33,447 nucleotides of DNA from Roseivirga sp. (lineage in GTDB: Bacteria > Bacteroidota > Bacteroidia > Cytophagales > Cyclobacteriaceae): positions 1 to 33,447 of the forward strand of contig JAJCYM010000016.1 of NCBI GenBank assembly GCA_029262895.1, given 5' to 3'. Below are positions 6,897 to 13,448 of the stretch, in pieces; within the stretch, counting starts at the first letter, position 1; each line of letters opens with the position of its first letter. The position numbers were made by a program, and so were the translations under genes. Below the pieces are notes generated by a model, which saw only the letters and a program-made list of their open reading frames with translations, made no database searches and was not told the origin of the DNA.

Positions 6897-7058
6897 AGTT
6901 CAGTTTTTAGGTTTTACCTGTTCGAATATTGCATTTACAGACAATCGCCTCACGAAGATCAAAAAATGGTCTGCACTATAACTTAAAACAATGCAAAAGA
7001 TACATACTGGATTAATAGCCAATAAAAACCAGCTGCGTTGATCGGTAGTCTAATAGAC

Positions 7059-7101
7059 AAAAAAATAAGCCATTTTTATCTCTAGAAAGGCTTATTTTTT
7101 T
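7059..7101. terminator. Bidirectional terminator after the SulP gene
   Basis: AAAAAAATAAGCC (7059-7071) pairs perfectly over 13 bases with GGCTTATTTTTTT (7089-7101) across a 17-base loop. Each strand ends in seven T residues. On the minus strand it lies 17 bases after the SulP stop and separates that gene from the lipoprotein gene downstream. Confidence 0.85.
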
Positions 7102-7118
7102 GTGATGTTTTTATCCTC

Positions 7119-8999
7119 TTACTCCAACATCTTCAATTCTTTTTCCAGCGCCCCATCATTAGCAAGCACTTCACGAAGCCAAATTCTGCAGCTAGAGAAA
7201 TCATCAAACATATGGCGTTCGGATACCATTTCAGGAACGATTTTCATACTCTTCAATATCCCACCTACCTGATCGTTAGCTCCGCAAAGCACCACCACAA
7301 CTTCTTGCTGATGCAACTGTTCAACGGCTGCCTCCAGGGCATAAACTCCAGACTGATCCATAAATGGCACCTTCTCCATTCGAATGATCAGGATATGAAT
7401 GTCGGGCAAATCCGAAACCATGGATCTAAAATCACTAACAAATCCAAAGAACATTGGCCCATTCAGATGCTTAAAAACGACCTTTTCTCGAATTTCTGGT
7501 GCCACCACCAATTCGTCTTCCCAAAGCTCTCGATCATCTTCAGTTCTTGTCATATTATTGGTAATGACCTGAGTAGCTGAAATATCGCTCATGCGCTTAA
7601 GGAAAACAATAGCAGCCAATACCAATCCAACGGCCACAGCATACACGAGCTGCCAGAATACGGTGAGTAGCAATACGCTTAGCAGAATAATTTTCTCAGA
7701 TAACTCCATTCTGCGCAGGGCTTTCAATCCCTTATAGTCCATCACTCCAATTCCCACGGTGATTAATATTCCTGCTAACACCGCTGCCGGAATCAAAGAG
7801 GCGGTTGGCCCTAATAAAATCAGGATGACAAAGAGTAAAATACCCGCTACCATTCCTGAGAGTTTGGTTTTGCCTCCGGCTTGAATATTCACAACTGTTC
7901 TAATGGTAGCTCCTGCACCTGGTAAACCACCGAACATGGCTGCAATTCCATTTCCAATACCTTGACCTACGAGCTCTTTGTTTGGCTCGTGTTGAGTTTT
8001 GGTAATGTTGTCTGCCACTACCGAAGTAAGCAATGAATCTATCGCTCCAAGGAGGGCCAGCAAAACGGCCGAGATCAGAAAGGGTGCTAATTTCCCAAAG
8101 CTAAATCCCGAAAACATTTCAAAGTGGAAGACGGGTAGTCCCACTGGAATTTCTTTGATTTTGACATAGTCCAATCCCAGTAGGTAGGCGCCTCCAGCAA
8201 CTACAACAAGGGCGACCAATGTGCTGGGTATTGCTTTGGTTATCCTCTTAAATCCATAAATAATAGCTATAGTTATTGCCGCCAGTAGCAATTCTATATA
8301 ATTAATGTTGCTTATGCTTTCTTTCAGATAAGACAATGAACCGAATACCCCTCTAGAGTCATTAGTGGCAAGTACTTGCGCTTCGGTTTTAATATCCTCT
8401 TCGCTTACCTGCTGCGCCCTATCGATCGTTTCTCTAAAATCTTCAAGCACCATGATGCCATCTTCAGCTTCCTCTTTCAATATTCTTTCCAGAATGAGCT
8501 CTTCGGCCTGAGGCAAAAAACTCTCCACAACCTCTTCATCCTGACCGGCATAATATCCCAAAGCCGGGGGTATTTGGGTGATAAGTATTATTACGCCAAT
8601 GCCCGTCATAAATCCGGACACCACGGTATATGGAATATATTTTATATAAGAACCAAGTTTCAAGAAGCCCAATACAATTTGTATTAGACCGGCCAGTAGA
8701 AACACCATTAGAATAACCGCCAGGGCCTCTTCCAGTTTACCTTCATAGGTTTGGATTAAGCTGGCAATCACTACCATACTTAAGGCAGTCATTGGTGCGG
8801 TAGGACCACTAATTTGTGTTGGTGTACCTCCAAACATGGCGGCAAAAAACGCTATAAAGGCGGCACCATAAAGTCCGGCAGCAGCACCCAAACCGGATTG
8901 TTCACCGAAAGCCAGGGCTAATGGTAGGGCCACAATACCAGCGGTAATCCCTCCTAATGCATCATTTTTGAAAAAGCGAAAGTCAAAGAAGTTCTTCAC
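7119..8999 (-). CDS. SulP-family inorganic anion transporter with STAS domain
   Basis: The 626-residue inner-membrane protein opens with DALGGITAGIVALPLALAFG, the SulP/SLC26 signature, and continues with GTPTQISGPTAPMT, the anion-binding TM3 region. The second half of the transport domain holds ALLGAIDSLLTSVVADNIT and GGLPGAGATIRT. A C-terminal STAS domain (~residues 500-610) carries FMDQSGVYALEAA, the conserved loop. Family members carry sulfate, bicarbonate or other anions, usually with sodium or protons; the substrate cannot be read from sequence. Residues ~152-218, between TM5 and TM6, form an unusually long acidic segment (DEEVVESF, KEEAEDG, SEEDIKTE). The gene is followed by a strong terminator, and a small exported protein gene lies upstream in the same direction. 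Confidence 0.93.
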   Translation of the reverse strand: MKNFFDFRFFKNDALGGITAGIVALPLALAFGEQSGLGAAAGLYGAAFIAFFAAMFGGTPTQISGPTAPMTALSMVVIASLIQTYEGKLEEALAVILMVFLLAGLIQIVLGFLKLGSYIKYIPYTVVSGFMTGIGVIILITQIPPALGYYAGQDEEVVESFLPQAEELILERILKEEAEDGIMVLEDFRETIDRAQQVSEEDIKTEAQVLATNDSRGVFGSLSYLKESISNINYIELLLAAITIAIIYGFKRITKAIPSTLVALVVVAGGAYLLGLDYVKIKEIPVGLPVFHFEMFSGFSFGKLAPFLISAVLLALLGAIDSLLTSVVADNITKTQHEPNKELVGQGIGNGIAAMFGGLPGAGATIRTVVNIQAGGKTKLSGMVAGILLFVILILLGPTASLIPAAVLAGILITVGIGVMDYKGLKALRRMELSEKIILLSVLLLTVFWQLVYAVAVGLVLAAIVFLKRMSDISATQVITNNMTRTEDDRELWEDELVVAPEIREKVVFKHLNGPMFFGFVSDFRSMVSDLPDIHILIIRMEKVPFMDQSGVYALEAAVEQLHQQEVVVVLCGANDQVGGILKSMKIVPEMVSERHMFDDFSSCRIWLREVLANDGALEKELKMLE

Positions 9000-9020
9000 A
9001 GATTTTAGTTTAATTCAGTT

Positions 9021-9038
9021 AGCACTCTGAAGAGTACT
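9021..9038. promoter_or_regulatory. Inverted repeat in the SulP leader
   Basis: AGCACTCT-GA-AGAGTACT (9021-9038) is an inverted repeat with seven of eight pairs, 21 bases upstream of the SulP start. It could be an operator or a leader hairpin. Nothing in the sequence decides between these. Confidence 0.35.
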
Positions 9039-9123
9039 GACCTAATGTTGATAAATAAATTGTAAGGGTGAGTAGTTTTTTGAGTTCTGAATTTGTGTAG
9101 GCGAACCAGAACTGAATGTGATA

Positions 9124-9438
9124 TTACGAATGTTTAAATTCAGGAGGTGGCGTAATCACATCCATACTTTGGATCAAATACCACATATTACTCTTCAAGG
9201 CGTATTTGGACCTAAGTTTTGCAACTATGAGTAGATCATTATGAAATGGCAAAACCAATTCCTCAATGCTCTTTTCATCTTTACCTTCCTCGGATTCACT
9301 GCTTTTGCGTTCCTCGCCTTCTTTGCTCTTTTGAAAAAGTGCGTATCCATCTTCATCGCCAGAAATCATACATACAGCGGAAGTTATAGGCGCGGCCATT
9401 AAGATTAGGATCAGTACAAAGATGATGGTCCTACTCAT
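9124..9438 (-). CDS. Small exported protein of unknown function
   Basis: The start is set at ATG 9436-9438, giving 104 residues beginning MSRTIIFVLILILMAAPITS, a clear signal peptide; an in-frame start 12 codons earlier would put a polar tail before it. The mature part has a charged low-complexity segment (KEGEERKSSESEEGKDEKS), then LPFHNDLLIVAKLRSKYAL and the C-terminal VITPPPEF. One cysteine lies just after the signal region (SAVCMISG), so a lipoprotein is possible but the context is not a classical lipobox. I do not recognise the family. It lies 124 bases upstream of the SulP gene on the same strand and may share its transcript. Confidence 0.55.
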   Translation of the reverse strand: MSRTIIFVLILILMAAPITSAVCMISGDEDGYALFQKSKEGEERKSSESEEGKDEKSIEELVLPFHNDLLIVAKLRSKYALKSNMWYLIQSMDVITPPPEFKHS

Positions 9439-9474
9439 AAAATTTTCACTTCTTGACAAAGTAATGGAGTTCAA

Positions 9475-9867
9475 GGTTCAATTAAATAAAGCCTAGTGAT
9501 GAATTACTCAGGTACAAAACTATTCGAATTTAGCAATCCTCAAAACACCATCTATATAAAGCATAGAAAAGAAGTCGAAAAGATGGATATCTGGCCAATA
9601 CGGGTACGCTGAAATTGGGTGAACTATACTTGCTTCTGAGTAGCCTGTTCCGAAATGTTAATCTAAGGATAAATCACCACGCTTGAAGGACTCATCCTTG
9701 CACTTCTGAATTTCCATCTGTGATGAATTTATCAACCACTATCTTCTGGAACAGAGCACAACATTTTAATGACTATTCAAATAATTATTATCATTTATTT
9801 CAATAATTATTGAGTATCGATGGGTTACCTTTTTCCGAAAACCCCATAAAGAGTAAAAAATAGCTTT
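9475..9867 (+). promoter_or_regulatory. AT-rich control region upstream of the three-gene cassette
   Basis: No gene is visible in this 393-base gap between divergent genes. The half nearest the cassette is AT-rich and holds two copies of the palindrome AATAATTATT (9780-9789 and 9802-9811), spaced 22 bases start to start, about two helical turns. The second extends to a perfect 14-base palindrome, TCAATAATTATTGA (9800-9813). TTACCTTTTT at 9825-9834 resembles a -7 box, but spacing to an upstream TTG is too short for a confident promoter call. Confidence 0.4.
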
Positions 9868-9871
9868 ATGG
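9844..9871 (+). promoter_or_regulatory. Hairpin enclosing the start codon of the first cassette gene
   Basis: CCATAAAG (9844-9851) pairs perfectly with CTTTATGG (9864-9871) across a 12-base A-rich loop. The right arm contains the ATG at 9868-9870. In RNA the start codon would be held in the stem, which could limit translation initiation. Confidence 0.45.
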
Positions 9872-10644
9872 AAACAAGTATCACTCATTCAAAAACCAAG
9901 GGGGTTTGCCCCCCTTCGGATCGGAAATACAACAAGAGCGATTGTTGCTTAAAACCGGAAACACCTCCCAAACAACCGGATCCCGGCATGTACAGCCAAC
10001 AACAGAATTTTCTGGCCGGACAGCCCATGACATGGGACAGTCCCGACATTACTACCAACCTCACCGGAGGGGTAGATGAGGATGTTGTAGTCACTGTGCG
10101 CAATTATTCCAGTGATTCCGCTGCAGTCGGGGTTTATGTGAAGGTGGCCTACAGTCAATTTGGTATCGGCTTTCCCCGACAGACACTTAACATTCTCCAA
10201 ACCAACCTGAACAAGCAGGGCCTTGCGGGAGCCGAGGCAGAAATAAAATTTCCACTCCCTCAGAGTGTTAAAGATGAATGGAGCAACATCAGCACCTTTG
10301 TCACGATTGAACATCCGCATGATCGCGATGACATCAATAATCTCGGAGAGCAAAGTTGGTCATCGGCTGGGAGTAAGGCCGGGAGTACACATCAATTCCA
10401 ATTCCCAATTTACAATTCACTCTCAGCGGCCGAAACGTTTAGCCTACAGGTTCTCGAATCTGATTGGTCGCCTGGCCTGAGTACAAATGCTATCAATCTG
10501 ATTCCCGGCCAATCAGCCAATATCACTTTGAGCCTATCCCCTCCTGCTGGCACCAATGAAACCAAACGTTTCAATGTAGTTGCTCTCAGAAGTAATGGCC
10601 AACTCTATGGTGGTGTTTTCCATCGCTTGTCTGTTTCTGTTTGA
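9868..10644 (+). CDS. Beta-sandwich protein of unknown function (first gene of cassette)
   Basis: The 258-residue protein has no signal peptide. Its N-terminal ~40 residues carry three cysteines (GVCPP, DCCLKP) and a Pro-rich stretch. Then comes PDPGMYSQQQNFLAGQPMTW and DSPDITTNLTGG, and an all-beta part with VVVTVRNYSSDSAAVGVYVK (~75-95), which resembles CARDB-type adhesion or Ig-like domains. The C-terminal part (SLQVLESDWSPG, LIPGQSANITLSLSPP, VVALRSNGQLYGGVFHRLSV) looks like a second beta-sandwich. I recall similarly built hypothetical proteins with a YSQ...TWD.PDI motif, but no function is assigned. Two membrane-protein genes follow on the same strand, with a 25-base gap to the first. 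Two 60-base lines I counted here are 48% and 53% GC, against about 40% in a line of the next gene. Confidence 0.75.
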   Translation: METSITHSKTKGVCPPSDRKYNKSDCCLKPETPPKQPDPGMYSQQQNFLAGQPMTWDSPDITTNLTGGVDEDVVVTVRNYSSDSAAVGVYVKVAYSQFGIGFPRQTLNILQTNLNKQGLAGAEAEIKFPLPQSVKDEWSNISTFVTIEHPHDRDDINNLGEQSWSSAGSKAGSTHQFQFPIYNSLSAAETFSLQVLESDWSPGLSTNAINLIPGQSANITLSLSPPAGTNETKRFNVVALRSNGQLYGGVFHRLSVSV

Positions 10645-10669
10645 ATAATTCAACCCTAAATCAAAAAAA

Positions 10670-11053
10670 ATGAATGTATTAGGAATAAAAACCAATTGTC
10701 AGATGATGTATGCCTACAACGGCTGTTTTGCCGGTTTCATGGCCGGATTCATCTTATTCGGCCAGATTTATCTGGCACCCGGAAGTACCGATCTTCTATT
10801 GATGGCCCTTGGGGTCAGTCTGTTCTCACTTATACTGACTAGTGCCTTTTTTGGCATCTTTTTCAGGTATGGCTTCGGCAAGATTTTCAACTCACTCTTT
10901 TTGGGAGCCATGCTCACCAGCCTGCTTACTATGTATTTGGCTATGCTCATCAACAGCGATGTGGCGCAGCCAATAGTTATGATCCTGATAGGGATGATTC
11001 TGGGCTCTGTCATCGGCAGGCTGTTTTGTAAGAATTGTGAAAACTTCGATTAA
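10670..11053 (+). CDS. Four-helix integral membrane protein of unknown function (second gene of cassette)
   Basis: The 127-residue protein is almost entirely hydrophobic, with predicted membrane helices at about residues 16-35, 42-65, 72-94 and 100-118. Short loops and a basic C-terminal tail (RLFCKNCENFD) follow. Cysteines sit at 10, 19, 120 and 123, the last two as a CKNC pair. Glycines are frequent in helices 1, 3 and 4 (GFMAGF, IGMILGSVIG), suggesting tight helix packing. No transporter or enzyme motif is recognised. It lies 25 bases after the beta-sandwich gene and 18 bases before the glycine-zipper gene, so co-transcription is very likely. Confidence 0.7.
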   Translation: MNVLGIKTNCQMMYAYNGCFAGFMAGFILFGQIYLAPGSTDLLLMALGVSLFSLILTSAFFGIFFRYGFGKIFNSLFLGAMLTSLLTMYLAMLINSDVAQPIVMILIGMILGSVIGRLFCKNCENFD

Positions 11054-11071
11054 CCCAAAAACTTAGAAATC

Positions 11072-11968
11072 ATGGACTATTTAAAATGTGGAAGTTTAGG
11101 GGCAGTTGTTGATACGCGCTGGGAGAAAATTCTGGCCTTTTTCGGCATCGTTGGTGGTGTTATCAGTGGAATAGCAGCAGGAGTAAAAGCCGCTCAGGAA
11201 GGGGTAAGCATCTTTGGAAAGGCAATCCAGTTTTTGGGTATTACTACCACCTGGGGCTTTGTGATTGTAGGTATTGCGGTAGCGATACTCATAGTTTCAA
11301 TCTTTATCTACCTGTGGAGTGAAAAGTGCAACGCAGACCCTGCGGGTGACTCTCGTTGCCTTTCAGGCGTGGTAGAGGCAATCAACGGAGACGACCTTGG
11401 TGTGTTTCCATTTGCAGCCGACCATCCCAGTGTAGATGTAGTAATTAAAAGTAAGTATTGGCCAATAATAGAGGCTAATGATCAGGCCAAAAAGGTTTTT
11501 TGTTCTGATGCGGGTAGCCCAATTCTGAAGGTTTTCTACAAATCTTCAAAAGTTTGTGGGGCTGCAGTGGGCGCCATAGTAGGTTCGGCAGTTGGTGGTG
11601 CCGCAGGTGTGATTGCAGGAGCTGTGGCTGCTGCAGCAATTGGTTGCGCAACGGTGTGGCTGTGCCTGCTGGCATTGCTTGTACTGATCGTCATTGTCGC
11701 GGCATTAGCCATCGCAGGTGCCTGGGGTGGTTCGGCCATTGGAGCGGCCGCTGCTGACGATGCCGCCATTAACAATACTGATGGACGTAGCATAGCCATA
11801 GGTGACTTGGTGAAAGTAACGGGCCCTACTGCCATTTATTCAAAGTTTGAGGGTGCAGTAGTGCAGTATTGGAACGTGACCACCGAGATGTTAGGTACGG
11901 CTACAACTAACCCATCGTTCAGCCATGAGGTACCCGATGCCGCAATTCCTGACAATTTAGATTGCTAA
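11072..11968 (+). CDS. Glycine-zipper membrane protein of unknown function (third gene of cassette)
   Basis: The 298-residue protein starts MDYLKCGSLGAVVDTRW without a signal peptide. Residues ~22-40 are a Gly/Ala-rich amphipathic stretch and 60-82 a membrane helix. Residues 86-160 form a soluble segment with cysteines at 86, 96, 144 and 162 and the motif VDVVIKSKYWPIIE. Residues 163-190 are a glycine zipper (AVGAIVGSAVGGAAG), followed by a long hydrophobic helix to ~222. The C-terminal ~60 residues are beta-rich (SIAIGDLVKVTGP), resembling an OB- or SH3-like fold, and end in cysteine. A glycine zipper next to a membrane helix is typical of channel-, pore- or membrane-anchoring proteins, but no family is recognised. 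One counted line inside the zipper is 60% GC. The gene ends the cassette and is followed by a terminator. Confidence 0.7.
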   Translation: MDYLKCGSLGAVVDTRWEKILAFFGIVGGVISGIAAGVKAAQEGVSIFGKAIQFLGITTTWGFVIVGIAVAILIVSIFIYLWSEKCNADPAGDSRCLSGVVEAINGDDLGVFPFAADHPSVDVVIKSKYWPIIEANDQAKKVFCSDAGSPILKVFYKSSKVCGAAVGAIVGSAVGGAAGVIAGAVAAAAIGCATVWLCLLALLVLIVIVAALAIAGAWGGSAIGAAAADDAAINNTDGRSIAIGDLVKVTGPTAIYSKFEGAVVQYWNVTTEMLGTATTNPSFSHEVPDAAIPDNLDC

Positions 11969-11980
11969 CAATTAATAAAA

Positions 11981-12017
11981 CCTGGAACCCGGTTTACAGC
12001 GGGTTTCAGGCTTTTTT
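11981..12017. terminator. Terminator shared by the cassette and the convergent phosphoesterase gene
   Basis: CCTGGAACCCG (11981-11991) pairs with CGGGTTTCAGG (12000-12010) over 11 base pairs, one of them G-U on the plus-strand RNA, with an eight-base loop, then CTTTTTT. On the minus strand the same hairpin is followed by TTTTATT. The right arm overlaps the last codons and TGA (12006-12008) of the convergent metallophosphoesterase gene. Confidence 0.85.
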
Positions 12018-13247
12018 CAATTCCAAGATTGTGAGTTCAGGATAAATCCCGATTCTTCCCGGGAAACCAAGAAAGCCAAAGCCACGATTAACATACAAAT
12101 ACTGATTTTCTTCCTGATACAAGTCGGCCCATTGCTTATACATCCATTGTGAAGGGCTCCATCTGAAGTTTCCAATCTCAACTCCCAATTGCATACCGTG
12201 GGTATGGCCCGCGAACATCATATCGATATCAGGGTAATTAGGTCTGACCTGTGCATCCCAATGGCTGGGATCATGAGAAAGTAGCAACTTAACGTCACCT
12301 TCGGCATGCCTGTTTGCCTCTTCCAGTTTGCCATATTTAGCAAACCTTCCTGCTCCCCAGTTCTCCACACCCAAAATAGCCAGCTTGTCTCCGTTTTGTT
12401 CTAGTGAGGTGTTTTCATTCAAAAGAAGGTTCCAGCCCAGACGTTTATGAACCCCCACCATATCCTGAAGGTTCTTTGTTTTAGCTGTTTGACTGGACCA
12501 TTGCATATAATCTCCATAGTCATGATTCCCTAATGTTGAATAGACACCTAGATCGGCCTTGATTTTTGAGAAGATATCAAAATACTCTTTTACCTCTTTG
12601 GTTTGGTTGTTCACCAAGTCACCGGTAAAAAAAATCAAATCCGGCTTTTCATTGAGGAGTAGGTCTATCCCACCTTTAACAGCTTTTTTATCAAAAAAAC
12701 TTCCACTATGAATATCCGAGATTTGCCCGATCTTAATCCCATCAAAAGCCCTTGGCAGGTTGGGTAAATATACTTTCCTTCGTCTGATGCGATAATCATA
12801 GGCACCTGAAACAATACCAAAGCTCATGGTAGCGATGGGCAAGGTTGCGACTATTACTGCACTACGCGCCAAAAATTGAGACCTCGGAATTCTTTCGCCT
12901 GACAGTTTTTGCCTTTCACTTCTCGCTTTCTTTTTCCCAAAAAACCACTTGATCACCCGTCTGAAATCATCAGTCAAAACAAACAGAACAATCACGAGTT
13001 TGGCCAGGTAAGCCATGAAAATAGCTGAGGCCATAAAACTAAAAGGTACGGTGCCGTATTGTGTAAATCTCAGATAGATTACAAGGCCAATGAGGGCAAT
13101 GGCCTGTGTGAGATAAATGCCATTTACCCATTTACTAAAGGGGGCTTTACTCTTGGTAATAAGGGTATTGATTGCCTGATAGGCGTAGAAATCGATCCAA
13201 ATCAGGACCACGATGATGAGCAAAAATTGTATAGTACTTACCGGCAT
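12006..13247 (-). CDS. Membrane-anchored calcineurin-like metallophosphoesterase
   Basis: The 413-residue protein has four hydrophobic helices in its first ~150 residues (about 5-25, 45-62, 68-92, 128-148). A metallophosphoesterase domain follows with all signature motifs: Asp178-x-His180 (DIHSG), GD(L) at 209-210, GNHDYG (Asn241-His242), His325 (LLSHDPSHW) and GHTHGMQ (His348, His350). These ligate two metal ions and cut phosphoester or pyrophosphate bonds. Membrane-linked members of the YkuE/LpxG type act on lipid-linked phosphates, including UDP-diacylglucosamine, but the substrate here is unknown. The helices with the domain after the fourth suggest attachment to the inner membrane. It follows the efflux operon on the same strand but is separated from it by terminator-like hairpins. 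Confidence 0.88.
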   Translation of the reverse strand: MPVSTIQFLLIIVVLIWIDFYAYQAINTLITKSKAPFSKWVNGIYLTQAIALIGLVIYLRFTQYGTVPFSFMASAIFMAYLAKLVIVLFVLTDDFRRVIKWFFGKKKARSERQKLSGERIPRSQFLARSAVIVATLPIATMSFGIVSGAYDYRIRRRKVYLPNLPRAFDGIKIGQISDIHSGSFFDKKAVKGGIDLLLNEKPDLIFFTGDLVNNQTKEVKEYFDIFSKIKADLGVYSTLGNHDYGDYMQWSSQTAKTKNLQDMVGVHKRLGWNLLLNENTSLEQNGDKLAILGVENWGAGRFAKYGKLEEANRHAEGDVKLLLSHDPSHWDAQVRPNYPDIDMMFAGHTHGMQLGVEIGNFRWSPSQWMYKQWADLYQEENQYLYVNRGFGFLGFPGRIGIYPELTILELKKA

Positions 13248-13344
13248 CTCATATTATTCAACCTTCAGCAACTCAAAAGAGTTCGAATACCGTATTGATC
13301 GCGCCAGAAGGGCTTCCATTTACAATCAAGTTGGCATAAAATAG

Positions 13345-13370
13345 GAGCTCCCGACCATTGCCGGGAGCTC
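13345..13370 (-). terminator. Terminator at the end of the RND efflux operon
   Basis: GAGCTCCCG (13345-13353) and CGGGAGCTC (13362-13370) form a perfect nine-base-pair stem with an eight-base loop. On the minus strand the stem is followed by CTATTTTATG, a short T-rich tail. It lies about 80 bases after the stop of the RND permease. Confidence 0.65.
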
Positions 13371-13391
13371 ACCAAATCAACCTTAACTATG

Positions 13392-13420
13392 AACCGGCTC
13401 CCGTGACGCGAGAACCAGTT
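13392..13420 (-). terminator. Second 3' hairpin of the RND efflux transcript
   Basis: AACCGGCTCCCG (13392-13403) faces CGAGAACCAGTT (13409-13420) across five bases. On the plus strand three pairs are C-A mismatches; on minus-strand RNA the same three are G-U, so all twelve positions pair. That asymmetry fits a structure kept in the transcript running out of the permease gene. It precedes the terminator at 13345-13370 in that transcript. Confidence 0.5.
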
Positions 13421-13448
13421 ATCACCACATCTTCTTGTGTTACAAACA

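Noticed and set aside
9021-9038. Rho-independent terminator upstream of the SulP gene
   Set aside because: The inverted repeat has no T-tract in either direction and lies next to the start codon, so an operator or leader role is more likely.
11536-11835. Minus-strand frame within the glycine-zipper gene, rich in Ala and Pro
   Set aside because: It mirrors the Gly/Ala-rich codons of the real gene and has no homology-like motif or leader.
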